From NCBI RefSeq assembly GCF_018260555.1, contig NZ_JAGLBB010000017.1, positions 1 through 46,873 on the forward strand: DNA of 46,873 bases. Reading direction: 5' to 3'. This DNA is from Deinococcus sp. (GTDB lineage: Bacteria > Deinococcota > Deinococci > Deinococcales > Deinococcaceae). Positions 31,141 to 38,430 of this stretch are shown piece by piece. Numbering within the stretch: position 1 is the first letter of the stretch; each line of letters starts with the position of its first letter. The notes beneath the pieces were generated by a model, which saw only the letters and a program-made list of their open reading frames with translations, had not been told where the DNA came from and did no database searches. The translations under genes and the position numbers were made by a program.

Positions 31141-32121
31141 GTGAATGACGCTCCCCACCCCGACACCCGCACGCTGAGCGCCACGCCGGGACGGCTGGAC
31201 GCCGTGCTGTCGGCCATGACCGGCGCGAGCCGCTCGCAGGTGGCCGCCCTGATCACGGGCGGGTTCGTGCAGGTGGCGGGGCAGGTCAGCCTGAAACCGG
31301 CGCTGAAGTTGCGGGGCGGCGAGGTCCTGAACGTGACGGTGCCGCCCCCGCCGGACGCGACGGTGGCCCCCGAGAACGTTCCGCTGGACGTGCTGTTCGA
31401 GGACGAGCACCTGATCGCCGTGAACAAACCGGCGGGCATGATCACGCACCCCGCGCCGGGCGTGAGTACCGGCACGCTGGTGAACGCCCTGCTGGGCCGC
31501 ATGAACCTGCCGCAGCAGGACGGGCACGACGGTCCGGACGGATACCGGCCCGGCATCGTGCACCGCCTGGACCGCGATACCAGCGGCGTGATCGTGGTCG
31601 CCAAGACCGTCGCGGCGCACGCGGCCCTGGCGGCGGCATTCAAGGACCGCCGGACCTGCAAAACGTACCTGGCCATCGCGGCGGGGCAGTGGAAGGCGCT
31701 GGAGGCCGTGCAGGTGGACGCCCCGGTGGGCCGGCACCCGGTGCAGCGGCAACGCATGACGGTCGGCGGAGCACAGCCGCGAGACGCGCAAACGCTGTTC
31801 ACGCCGCTGGGCAGCGTGCCGGACGGGCACGGGCGCACGCTGGCGCTGGTGCGGGCGCAGCCGCGCACGGGCCGCACGCATCAGATCCGCGTGCACCTGG
31901 CGCACCTGGGCAGCCCGGTCCTGGGCGACGGCGTGTACGGGCGCGCAAGTGAGGTCATGCCCCGGCACGCGCTTCACGCGCAGTTCCTGACAGTCCCGCA
32001 TCCGGTCACGGGGCGCGACCTGCACCTGCACGCGCCGGCCCCGGACGACCTGCTGAGCGCCTGGGTGCGTGTGGGCGGCGGCGTACCCGACGATCTGGAA
32101 GTCGCGCCGCGCGGCGGGTGA
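31141..32121 (+). CDS. RluA family pseudouridine synthase (RluD-like)
   Basis: A 326-residue RNA-modifying enzyme that turns selected uridines in ribosomal RNA into pseudouridine. An S4 RNA-binding domain (about 15-75: GRLDAVLSAMTGASRSQVAALITGGFVQV) precedes the catalytic domain. The catalytic Asp is in the family motif GIVHRLDRDTSGVIVVAK, and INAVNKPAGM-like (IAVNKPAGMITHPA) and RTGRTHQIRVHLAHLGSPVLGD are the other conserved blocks. The domain order and length are those of RluD, which modifies helix 69 of 23S rRNA, but RluC-like specificity is not excluded. The GTG start is supported by the -10 box 7 bases upstream. It is monocistronic. Confidence 0.93.
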   Translation: MNDAPHPDTRTLSATPGRLDAVLSAMTGASRSQVAALITGGFVQVAGQVSLKPALKLRGGEVLNVTVPPPPDATVAPENVPLDVLFEDEHLIAVNKPAGMITHPAPGVSTGTLVNALLGRMNLPQQDGHDGPDGYRPGIVHRLDRDTSGVIVVAKTVAAHAALAAAFKDRRTCKTYLAIAAGQWKALEAVQVDAPVGRHPVQRQRMTVGGAQPRDAQTLFTPLGSVPDGHGRTLALVRAQPRTGRTHQIRVHLAHLGSPVLGDGVYGRASEVMPRHALHAQFLTVPHPVTGRDLHLHAPAPDDLLSAWVRVGGGVPDDLEVAPRGG

Positions 32122-32177
32122 CAGCCGCCACCCCTCACGCCGCGCACCGGCCTGACACTCCTCTGATCCGCGCCTCC

Positions 32178-32183
32178 TACCCT
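32178..32183 (+). promoter_or_regulatory. -10-like box before the choice-of-anchor I gene
   Basis: TACCCT lies 8 bases before the ATG at 32192. It supports ATG over the in-frame GTG at 32186, which would be only 2 bases away. No ribosome binding site is visible. Confidence 0.35.
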
Positions 32184-32191
32184 GAGTGACG

Positions 32192-33757
32192 ATGAGAAAA
32201 CTCACGTTGCTGATGGCGGGCCTGACGGCGCTGCTGACCGCTTGCACCCTCGATGACACGCCCGAGCGGCCCCTGGTGAGCACCGCTGATTTCACGGCGT
32301 TCGACGCCCAGCGGGGCACCCTGAAAGCGGCGGGCCTGCGCGACGGGGCCAGCAAGCAGGTGTCGCTGGACGCCGAACCGGAGTACATCACGGTCAGCCC
32401 CGACGGCCGCACCGCGTGGATCAGCGTGCAGGAAAGTAACGCCGTTGCCACGCTGGACCTGGACTCGGGGAAGATCACGGCGCTGACGCCCCTGGGCTTC
32501 AAGGATCACGCCCTGCCGGGCAACGGACTGGACGCCAGCGACAAGGACAGCGGCGTGAACATCCGCTCCTGGCCCGTGATGGGGGCGTTCATGCCGGACT
32601 CGGTCGCGTCGTTCAGTGTCGGCGGGAAGACGTACCTGCTGAGCGCCAACGAGGGTGACACGCGCGACTACGCCAGTTTCACCGATAACGCCCGCGTGGC
32701 CGACCTGAAACTCGACCCGCTGAAGTTCCCGAACGCGGCGGCCCTGCAGGCCAAAGGCGCGCTGGGCCGCCTGACGGTCAGCACGCTGGACGCCGATACG
32801 GACGGCGACGGGGACGCCGACCGGCTGGTGTCGTTCGGTGCGCGTTCTATGAGCGTCTGGACCTCCGACCTGACCCTGCTGGCCGATACCGGTGACCTGT
32901 TCGAGCAGCAGACGGCAAGCCGCGCGAACTTCAACTCGAACGGCACGTCTCAAACCTTCGACACCCGCAGCGACAACAAGGGCCCGGAACCCGAAGGCGT
33001 CACGACCGGCGTGCTGGGCGCACGGACCTTCGCGTTCGTGGGGCTGGAACGCACCGGCGGCGTGATGGTCCTGAACGTCAGCGACCCCGCCAAACCGGCC
33101 CTGGTGCAGTACATGAACCCCGTGAACGAGAAGGCCGACGCGGCCAGCGGCCTGGCGGGCGACCTGGGACCCGAAGGTCTGCTGTTCATTCCGGCGGCCA
33201 GCGCGCCCGGCGGGCAGGCGCTGCTGGTCGTGGCGAACGAGGTCAGCGGCAGCACGACCCTGTACCGCGTGGCCGAGACTGGCATGCTGACGCAGGCGGG
33301 GCGGTATCAGGTGACGCCGTTCGCGTTCGATGTGGGGGCAGCCGAGATTCCGGCCTTCGACCCGGCCAGCGGCCGCCTGTTCGTGGTGAACGGCGCCTCG
33401 TCCAGCGTGACCGTACTGGACATCCGCGACCCGGCCGCGCCCAGGTACGTCAAGGACATTCCCCTGAGCGCCTACGGACGCGGCGCGAACAGCGTGGCGG
33501 TCAGCGGCGGCGTGCTGGCCGTGGCGGTCGAGGCGGCCGTGAAGACCGATCCGGGCCGGGTGCTGCTGCTCGACCGCGACGGTGCGCCACTGGCTGCACC
33601 TGTGACGGTGGGTGCGCTGCCTGACATGCTGACCTTCACGCCCGACGGAACGCTCCTGCTGGTCGCAAACGAGGGCGAACCGAACGACGGGGGCACCATC
33701 GACCCAGCCGGGTCGGTCAGCGTCATCAACGTCAGCCGGGCACTCAACACCCGCTGA
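32192..33757 (+). CDS. Lipoprotein with circularly permuted choice-of-anchor I propeller
   Basis: A 521-residue protein with a lipoprotein signal (lipobox LLTAC, Cys18), so it should sit on the outer face of a membrane. The mature part is a choice-of-anchor I beta-propeller, but with its halves exchanged. The family's usual second half comes first (TADFTAFDAQ from residue 31; LDAEPEYITVSPDGRTAWIS; LGFKDHALPGNGLDASD; DNKGPEPEGVTTG; VVANEVSGSTTLYRV, ending near 360). The usual first half follows (AGRYQVTPFAFDVGAAEIPAFD from 369; GANSVAVSGGVLAVAVEA; LPDMLTFTPDGTLLLVANEG; SVSVINVS near 515). No phosphatase or protease domain is attached. The function is unknown; related proteins occur next to or fused with phosphatases and nucleotidases. 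The start is ATG 32192. Confidence 0.85.
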   Translation: MRKLTLLMAGLTALLTACTLDDTPERPLVSTADFTAFDAQRGTLKAAGLRDGASKQVSLDAEPEYITVSPDGRTAWISVQESNAVATLDLDSGKITALTPLGFKDHALPGNGLDASDKDSGVNIRSWPVMGAFMPDSVASFSVGGKTYLLSANEGDTRDYASFTDNARVADLKLDPLKFPNAAALQAKGALGRLTVSTLDADTDGDGDADRLVSFGARSMSVWTSDLTLLADTGDLFEQQTASRANFNSNGTSQTFDTRSDNKGPEPEGVTTGVLGARTFAFVGLERTGGVMVLNVSDPAKPALVQYMNPVNEKADAASGLAGDLGPEGLLFIPAASAPGGQALLVVANEVSGSTTLYRVAETGMLTQAGRYQVTPFAFDVGAAEIPAFDPASGRLFVVNGASSSVTVLDIRDPAAPRYVKDIPLSAYGRGANSVAVSGGVLAVAVEAAVKTDPGRVLLLDRDGAPLAAPVTVGALPDMLTFTPDGTLLLVANEGEPNDGGTIDPAGSVSVINVSRALNTR

Positions 33758-34179
33758 TCTACTGAGAAGCTGACAGGGACGAACGCCACACCCTCTCCTC
33801 CACTGACCCCACCTGCCGCGCCCTGCTGGCAGGTGGGGCCGCGGCCTGTGAGCCTGCCTGTCACTCTCCCGGTCTGCACGGTATTGCAGTCTGTACGGTG
33901 CTTTCCGGCTGACCTGCGTACGCTAGACTGCAATGAAGTGAAAGCCGGGCGCGTCCCATGGATTCAGATCAGACTTGACAGGTAGTCTACCCGCTTCCAG
34001 GTTTTGTGCGCCGCCGCACTTGCATTCCGGCTGATTCTGGTGTAATCTTTCAACTCGTGCGCCGCAGCGGGAGATACCCGGGCGGCTGGAGAGTGCCCCC
34101 ACTTTCAGGACATGCGTGATGCCGGGATTCAAGGCGTTTGCTGGTTCACTGGGGCTGTGCTTTCCCGAAAGGACCACAA
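33758..34179 (+). other. Long spacer with hairpin before the DEAD-box gene
   Basis: No gene is seen. A perfect 11-bp stem, CCCCACCTGCC/GGCAGGTGGGG (33807-33838), probably ends transcription of the lipoprotein gene, though it lacks a T-run. TTGACA at 33975 is a possible -35, but no good -10 follows at 16-18 bases. An extended 5' untranslated region for the helicase is possible. Confidence 0.4.
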
Positions 34180-35985
34180 ATGAACTTTGACCAACTGATT
34201 GCGCCCGAACTCGCGGCGCGTCTCGCCGAGCGCGGTATCACCGAAGCCAGCCCCATCCAGGCCGAAAGCCTGCCTCATACCCTGCAGGGACGCGACATGA
34301 TCGGCCGCGCCCGCACCGGGACCGGCAAGACGCTGGCCTTCGCGCTGCCGATCATCACCAAGCTGGAAGCCAGCCGTGAACGCGGCCGTCTGCCCCGCGC
34401 CATCGTGGTCGCCCCGACCCGCGAGCTGGCCAAGCAGGTTGCCGAGGAATTCAGTAAGAGCGGCCAGGAGCTGACGACCGTCACCGTGTACGGCGGCGCC
34501 GCCTACGCCCCGCAGGAGAACGCCCTGCGCCGTGGCGTTGACGTGATCGTCGGCACGCCCGGCCGTCTGATCGACCACATCGAGCGCGGCAACATCGACC
34601 TGGCTGCCGTCGAGTTTGCGGTACTGGACGAGGCCGATGAGATGCTCAGCGTGGGCTTTGCCGACGCCATCGAGACGATCCTCCAGCGCACCCCTGAAGG
34701 CCGTCAGACGCTGCTGTTCAGCGCCACGCTGACCAACGACATTCACCGCCTGTCGAAGAAGTACCTGAATAACCCCATCGTGATCGACATGGTCGGCGAG
34801 GGCAAGAGTCAGGCCGCGCAGACCGTCGAGCACCTGAAGATCCGCGTGGGCCGCGCCCGCACCCGCGTGCTGGCGGACCTGCTCACCATCTACAACCCGG
34901 AAAAAGCCATCGTGTTCACGCGCACCAAGCGTGAAGCCGACGAACTGGCGAACGAACTGATCCACCGCGGCATCGAGTCCGAGGCCCTGCACGGCGACCT
35001 CGCACAGAGCCAGCGCGAACGCGCCCTGGGAGCCTTCCGTAATGGCCGCGCCAACGTGCTGGTCGCCACCGACGTGGCCGCACGCGGCCTGGACATCCCC
35101 GAGGTTGATCTGGTGGTCCAGTACCACCTGCCGCAGGACCCCGAGAGCTACGTGCACCGCTCCGGCCGGACGGGCCGTGCGGGCCGCACCGGCACCGCCA
35201 TCATCATGTACGGCGACCGCGAGCAGCGCGAAGTGATAGGCCTGGAACGTGTGACCGGCGTGCGCTTCATCGAGCGTCCGCTGCCCACTCCCAAGGAAGT
35301 GCAGGCTGCCAGCGCCCGCACGAGCGCCGAGATGGTCCGCAAGGTTGACAGCGGCGTCGCGCAGACCTTCCAGGAAGAGGCCGAGCGTCTGTTCAGCGAA
35401 CTGGGCCTGGAAGCTCTGGCGCGTGCGCTGGCCAAGATCAGTGGCGTGACCGAGCCTGTGAAGGCCGCCAGCCTGCTCAGCGGCGAGGAAGGTCAGACGA
35501 CCATCATCCTGCACGCCGAGCGTATGAGCGTGGCGCGCGCCGTGGCCGTCCTGGCCCGCAACGGCGACATCGACACCCGCCGCCTGGGCAAGGTCCGTCA
35601 GTGGCGCGGCGGTGCCGTGGCCGACATTCCCAGCGAACTGGTGCAGAAACTGATGGCTGCCAGCCCACTGGAAGGCGAAGTGACCGTGGAGGTGGCGCAG
35701 GAACTGCCGGAACTGTTCGAGCAGCCTACCCGTGAACGCCGTGAAGGCAGCTACCAGGGCGGCGGCCGTGGTGGCCGTGACGAGGGTGGCTACCGTAGCG
35801 GTGGCAGCCGTGGCGGCTATCAGGGTCAGGGCGGCGGCCGTGGCGGCTCCCAGGGCCAGGGCGGCGGCAACCGTGGTGGTCAGGGCGGAGGTGGCCAGGG
35901 CCAGGGTCGCTGGAGCCGTGACGACCGCGGCGGCCGCCCCCGCGAGGACTTTGCGGACCGTGAATTCGTTCCTTCTGGTCGCTGA
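34180..35985 (+). CDS. DEAD-box ATP-dependent RNA helicase with RGG-type tail
   Basis: A 601-residue RNA helicase. The core holds the Q-motif (ITEASPIQAESL), motif I (ARTGTGKT), Ia (APTRELAKQV), II (VLDEADEML), III (FSATL), IV (AIVFTRTK), V (ATDVAARGLDIPEVD) and VI (HRSGRTGRAG), in order within about the first 350 residues. A middle region (about 380-520) resembles the RNA-binding part of CsdA/DeaD, with an RNA-contact-like DIDTRRLGKVRQWRGGAVADIPSELVQKL. The last 75 residues are Gly/Arg/Gln-rich repeats (GGRGGRDEGGYRSGGSRGGY and onward), a basic disordered RNA-binding tail. These enzymes unwind structured RNA in ribosome assembly or cold adaptation. The ATG at 34180 has AAAGGA upstream. A strong terminator follows. 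Confidence 0.96.
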   Translation: MNFDQLIAPELAARLAERGITEASPIQAESLPHTLQGRDMIGRARTGTGKTLAFALPIITKLEASRERGRLPRAIVVAPTRELAKQVAEEFSKSGQELTTVTVYGGAAYAPQENALRRGVDVIVGTPGRLIDHIERGNIDLAAVEFAVLDEADEMLSVGFADAIETILQRTPEGRQTLLFSATLTNDIHRLSKKYLNNPIVIDMVGEGKSQAAQTVEHLKIRVGRARTRVLADLLTIYNPEKAIVFTRTKREADELANELIHRGIESEALHGDLAQSQRERALGAFRNGRANVLVATDVAARGLDIPEVDLVVQYHLPQDPESYVHRSGRTGRAGRTGTAIIMYGDREQREVIGLERVTGVRFIERPLPTPKEVQAASARTSAEMVRKVDSGVAQTFQEEAERLFSELGLEALARALAKISGVTEPVKAASLLSGEEGQTTIILHAERMSVARAVAVLARNGDIDTRRLGKVRQWRGGAVADIPSELVQKLMAASPLEGEVTVEVAQELPELFEQPTRERREGSYQGGGRGGRDEGGYRSGGSRGGYQGQGGGRGGSQGQGGGNRGGQGGGGQGQGRWSRDDRGGRPREDFADREFVPSGR

Positions 35986-36039
35986 CCTGCGGTAACAGGA
36001 GCCCCGGTGTCCTGAACGGGTCAGTAAAAGAAAATGAAG

Positions 36040-36075
36040 AAGGCGTCCCGACCATCCGGTCGGGACGCCTTTTTC
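36040..36075 (+). terminator. Intrinsic terminator of the DEAD-box helicase
   Basis: A perfect 14-bp stem, AAGGCGTCCCGACC/GGTCGGGACGCCTT, with a 4-base loop ATCC followed by TTT. It is the strongest intrinsic terminator in the window. Confidence 0.93.
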
Positions 36076-36471
36076 ACTGCCTTCATCCCCCGGCGGCCAA
36101 TTCTGTTCGCATGGGTGCTGCCTGGGCGGGTGCTTATGAACTGGCTCTGGTCACATGAACTACTGCCTGCTTCTGCCGTGCCTTACCTTCACGGGCAATT
36201 CTGAGACCGGTCGGCCGCGACCGCATCAGTGGCGTCGGGGGGCGTGCCAGGAACCCCCGTGGTGGCAAGTCACCTTGACATCAATCTCATAGCCTGCGCG
36301 CCCACCGTGGCCGCGCAGGAACAGGGACGAAGCAAAGCTGTGTCCGGCCGCACGCTGACTGCTACCCGCCTGCAGGACAGCCTAGACGCTGGAGACCCGG
36401 ACTGGCATGCTCAACATCCGCCGCATGGCCGTCCAGACGCCCTGACGGCAACTGGGAAAGGCAGGAACGGC
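36076..36471. other. Gene-free spacer of about 400 bp
   Basis: The sequence lies between the helicase terminator and the convergent phosphoesterase gene. Short open frames exist, but none has the codon bias or any motif of a real gene. No family A or B repeat was recognised here. It may hold remains of a decayed gene. Confidence 0.35.
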
Positions 36472-37212
36472 TTAGGGTTCCCGGCCACCCCTCAACCACC
36501 CGGCCTCCAGGTCGCCAACCCGCTGCGGGGCGTGTGCCTGGCACCAGGCCACCGCCCCGGCCACGTCATACTCCGTGCGGCGAAACTCGGGCATCCAGTG
36601 CCCGGCACGGCGGGTCAGGAGCGCCCAGCGCGCCAGCGGCAACCCGTCCTTCTGGCGTGAAACCGGGCCGACATTCAGGACGGTCACGCCGTCCACGACC
36701 GCCAGCATCTCACGGTGGGTGTGGCCCACCACGCACACCTGCCCTCCCGCATCCGCCGTAAAACCGTCCAGTCGCTCGCGCAGCTCGCTCAAGCGGGCCG
36801 GGCGGGTGCGGCCTGCGGTCTCCGGGCCTGCGGGCTCCTCGGTCAGCATCAGGTCCTCCCAGGCGCTGCGGGGACTGCCGTGCGCCGCGCGCACCTCGCC
36901 CCCGGCCACATCCAGCCGCACGGGCAGGGCCGCCACCCGCGCGGGCACCGAGTCCGGAATCTGTGAGCGTACCCAGGCCCGCATGTCTTCCTTGCCTTCC
37001 CGCAGGCCCGCCACGCGCTCATCGGTGTTGCCGCGCACGCTGGGCGGCGCGAACTCCGCCTGCAACGCCCAGGCCGCGCCGGGATCGGCGGCCCCCCACA
37101 CCGTATCCCCCAGGTTCAGGATCAGATCCGGGGACGCCGAGCGGATATCGTCCAGCACGGCGCGCAGCGCGAATGCGTTCCCGTGCACGTCTGATAGGAC
37201 CGCGATTCTCAA
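36472..37212 (-). CDS. Metallophosphoesterase (YfcE/calcineurin-like)
   Basis: A 246-residue phosphoesterase of the calcineurin-like fold with a two-metal active site. The motifs are in order: IAVLSDVHGNAFAL (Asp, His), LILNLGDTVWG (Asp), VRGNTDERV (Asn), VRAAHGSPRS (His) and VCVVGHTHREM (two His). These hydrolyse phosphodiesters or phosphomonoesters; the substrate is unknown. The C-terminal stretch (TEYDVAGAVAWCQAHAPQRVGDLEAGWL) is an added helix-rich tail. The start is TTG at 37212, which begins exactly at the family's MRIAVLSDVHGN and overlaps the stop of the upstream membrane protein by TTGA (37209-37212), so translation is coupled. Confidence 0.9.
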   Translation of the reverse strand: MRIAVLSDVHGNAFALRAVLDDIRSASPDLILNLGDTVWGAADPGAAWALQAEFAPPSVRGNTDERVAGLREGKEDMRAWVRSQIPDSVPARVAALPVRLDVAGGEVRAAHGSPRSAWEDLMLTEEPAGPETAGRTRPARLSELRERLDGFTADAGGQVCVVGHTHREMLAVVDGVTVLNVGPVSRQKDGLPLARWALLTRRAGHWMPEFRRTEYDVAGAVAWCQAHAPQRVGDLEAGWLRGGREP

Positions 37213-37580
37213 CGGCCAGCCTGCGGGCGGCGCAGCGCCGCGAAGATGAGCGAGAAGAGCGCGACCGCGATCACGTACCCGACCAGGGAAGCCGCCGGAT
37301 TGAACGCCGGGCTCAGCACGTCACCTGTGAACTTGTACACCGCATACGGCACCGCCCACCCGAGCGCGAACAGCCCCGCGCGGCGCCCGTACTCCGGCGT
37401 GACGCTCGCCTGCGGAAAGTACCGCATGGGCAGCGTCATGGCCGGGATCAGCAGCAACTGCGCCACGTAGAACCACCAGGGCAGCCGGTCCAGACCATAA
37501 TCCAGCGCGGCAAACACGATATTCACAGCAGCGATCACGAGACCCGTGATCAATGCAGTCCTCAGAAGCGGATTCTTCAC
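37209..37580 (-). CDS. Small membrane protein, 123 residues, unknown
   Basis: Four hydrophobic helices (ALITGLVIAAVNIVFAALDYGL, WWFYVAQLLLIPAMTLPM, AGLFALGWAVPYAVYKF, SLVGYVIAVALFSLIFAAL) and a short basic tail. No enzymatic motif. The GTG start at 37580 (VKNPLLRTAL, read as Met) is preferred over upstream in-frame positions, which give a Cys/Trp-rich leader unlike a real protein. It is coupled to the phosphoesterase gene by TTGA overlap, which suggests the two products act together. I do not recognise a named family. Confidence 0.7.
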   Translation of the reverse strand: MKNPLLRTALITGLVIAAVNIVFAALDYGLDRLPWWFYVAQLLLIPAMTLPMRYFPQASVTPEYGRRAGLFALGWAVPYAVYKFTGDVLSPAFNPAASLVGYVIAVALFSLIFAALRRPQAGR

Positions 37581-37639
37581 GTGCCCATGCTGCCACGCCC
37601 GGCCGCACCAAACGACCCGCCCGCATGAAGACACCTGAA

Positions 37640-38047
37640 TCAGCCCGCGCGGCCTGTTCCCTCAGTGCCGGCTGCCGGGCGGGGCCGGACGGACTCCAGA
37701 CGCCACGGCACCAGCCGGCGGAGCTGCCGTACCAGTTCCTCGTCCATGAATTCGAAGTCGTCCGGGATGCCCAGGGTCAGGATCCGGTCGTCCGGCAGCG
37801 CCCCCCGGAACCGCTGACGCAGGATGTCCCGGTGCCGTTTCTCCATGCAGACCGCCACGTCTGCCCACTCCAGCAGGTCACGGCTGACTGGCACCCCGGC
37901 GTCCCGGTTGGTTCCGGCCGACGCGACCTCCCAGCCGTCCACGCCCCTGAAGATGCTCTCGGCCGTGGGGCTGCGCAACCTGTTCTGCGCGCACACGAAC
38001 AGCACGCGCAGTGGCCGGGTCGTGGGCGGCCCTGATGACCGGGTCAC
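37640..38047 (-). CDS. Predicted protein tyrosine phosphatase (COG4551 type)
   Basis: A 135-residue phosphatase of the low-molecular-weight group. The phosphate-binding loop CAQNRLRS (Cys19, Arg25, the CX5R pattern) lies in VLFVCAQNRLRSPTAESIF. GWEVASAGTNRDAGVPVSRDLLEWADVAVCMEKRH is the family's second block, and LGIPDDFEFMDEELVRQLRR the conserved acidic end. The catalytic Asp of classical LMW phosphatases would fall in IPDDFEFMDEE. The target protein is unknown. The start is GTG at 38047, overlapping the upstream stop (GTGA, 38044-38047). The last 15 residues are Pro/Ala/Gly-rich and vary in such proteins. Confidence 0.82.
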   Translation of the reverse strand: MTRSSGPPTTRPLRVLFVCAQNRLRSPTAESIFRGVDGWEVASAGTNRDAGVPVSRDLLEWADVAVCMEKRHRDILRQRFRGALPDDRILTLGIPDDFEFMDEELVRQLRRLVPWRLESVRPRPAAGTEGTGRAG

Positions 38048-38337
38048 AGAGCGACCCCTACAAAATGCTCGACCGTCGGGAACGGATCGTAGAAGTGATG
38101 CAGCAGCGACCGCCACTCCTGGTACTCGGGGCTGCCCCGGAAACCGACCGTGTGGTCTTCCAGCGTCTCCCACCAGACCAGCAATGCGTACCGGTGACTG
38201 TCTTCCAAGCAACGCTGAAGCTCGTGCCGCACGTACCCGACCATGCCCGCGATGATGCGCTGCGCCTGCGCGAAGGCCGCCTCGAACTCGGGGGTCTGGC
38301 CGGGGCGAATCTGAAGCAAGGCAAGTTCCAGGATCAT
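38044..38337 (-). CDS. ABM-domain protein (antibiotic biosynthesis monooxygenase fold)
   Basis: A 97-residue small protein with the ferredoxin-like ABM fold: MILELALLQIRPGQTPEFEAAF, then IIAGMVGYVRHELQRCLEDSHRYALLVWWETLEDHTVGFRGSPEYQEW. Members of this fold are monooxygenases, heme-degrading enzymes or stress proteins. The catalytic residues needed to choose are not evident, so the function is open. It has a ribosome binding site (GAGGG) before the ATG at 38337. Its stop overlaps the tyrosine phosphatase start by four bases, indicating a two-gene operon. Confidence 0.82.
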   Translation of the reverse strand: MILELALLQIRPGQTPEFEAAFAQAQRIIAGMVGYVRHELQRCLEDSHRYALLVWWETLEDHTVGFRGSPEYQEWRSLLHHFYDPFPTVEHFVGVAL

Positions 38338-38354
38338 CTGCCCTCGTGCATACC

Positions 38355-38385
38355 ACGGGGAGACCAGTGCACCCGGCCTCCCCGT
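38355..38385 (-). terminator. Hairpin after leuA
   Basis: An 8-bp perfect stem, ACGGGGAG/CTCCCCGT, with a 15-base loop lies between leuA and the ABM gene on the same strand. No T-run; it may act as a weak terminator or an RNA stabiliser. Confidence 0.45.
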
Positions 38386-38430
38386 CCTTCAGCCGCGAAG
38401 CAGCGAACCCATCACCTTGCGACTCTCACC

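Noticed and set aside
34129..35514. A 461-codon minus-strand frame across the DEAD-box gene
   Set aside because: It is a shadow: no motifs and a composition typical of antisense GC-rich frames, whereas the plus frame carries all helicase motifs.
36229..36660. A 143-codon plus-strand frame beside the phosphoesterase
   Set aside because: It overlaps the 3' end of a well-supported gene, lacks any family match that I can see, and does not show third-position bias over its length.
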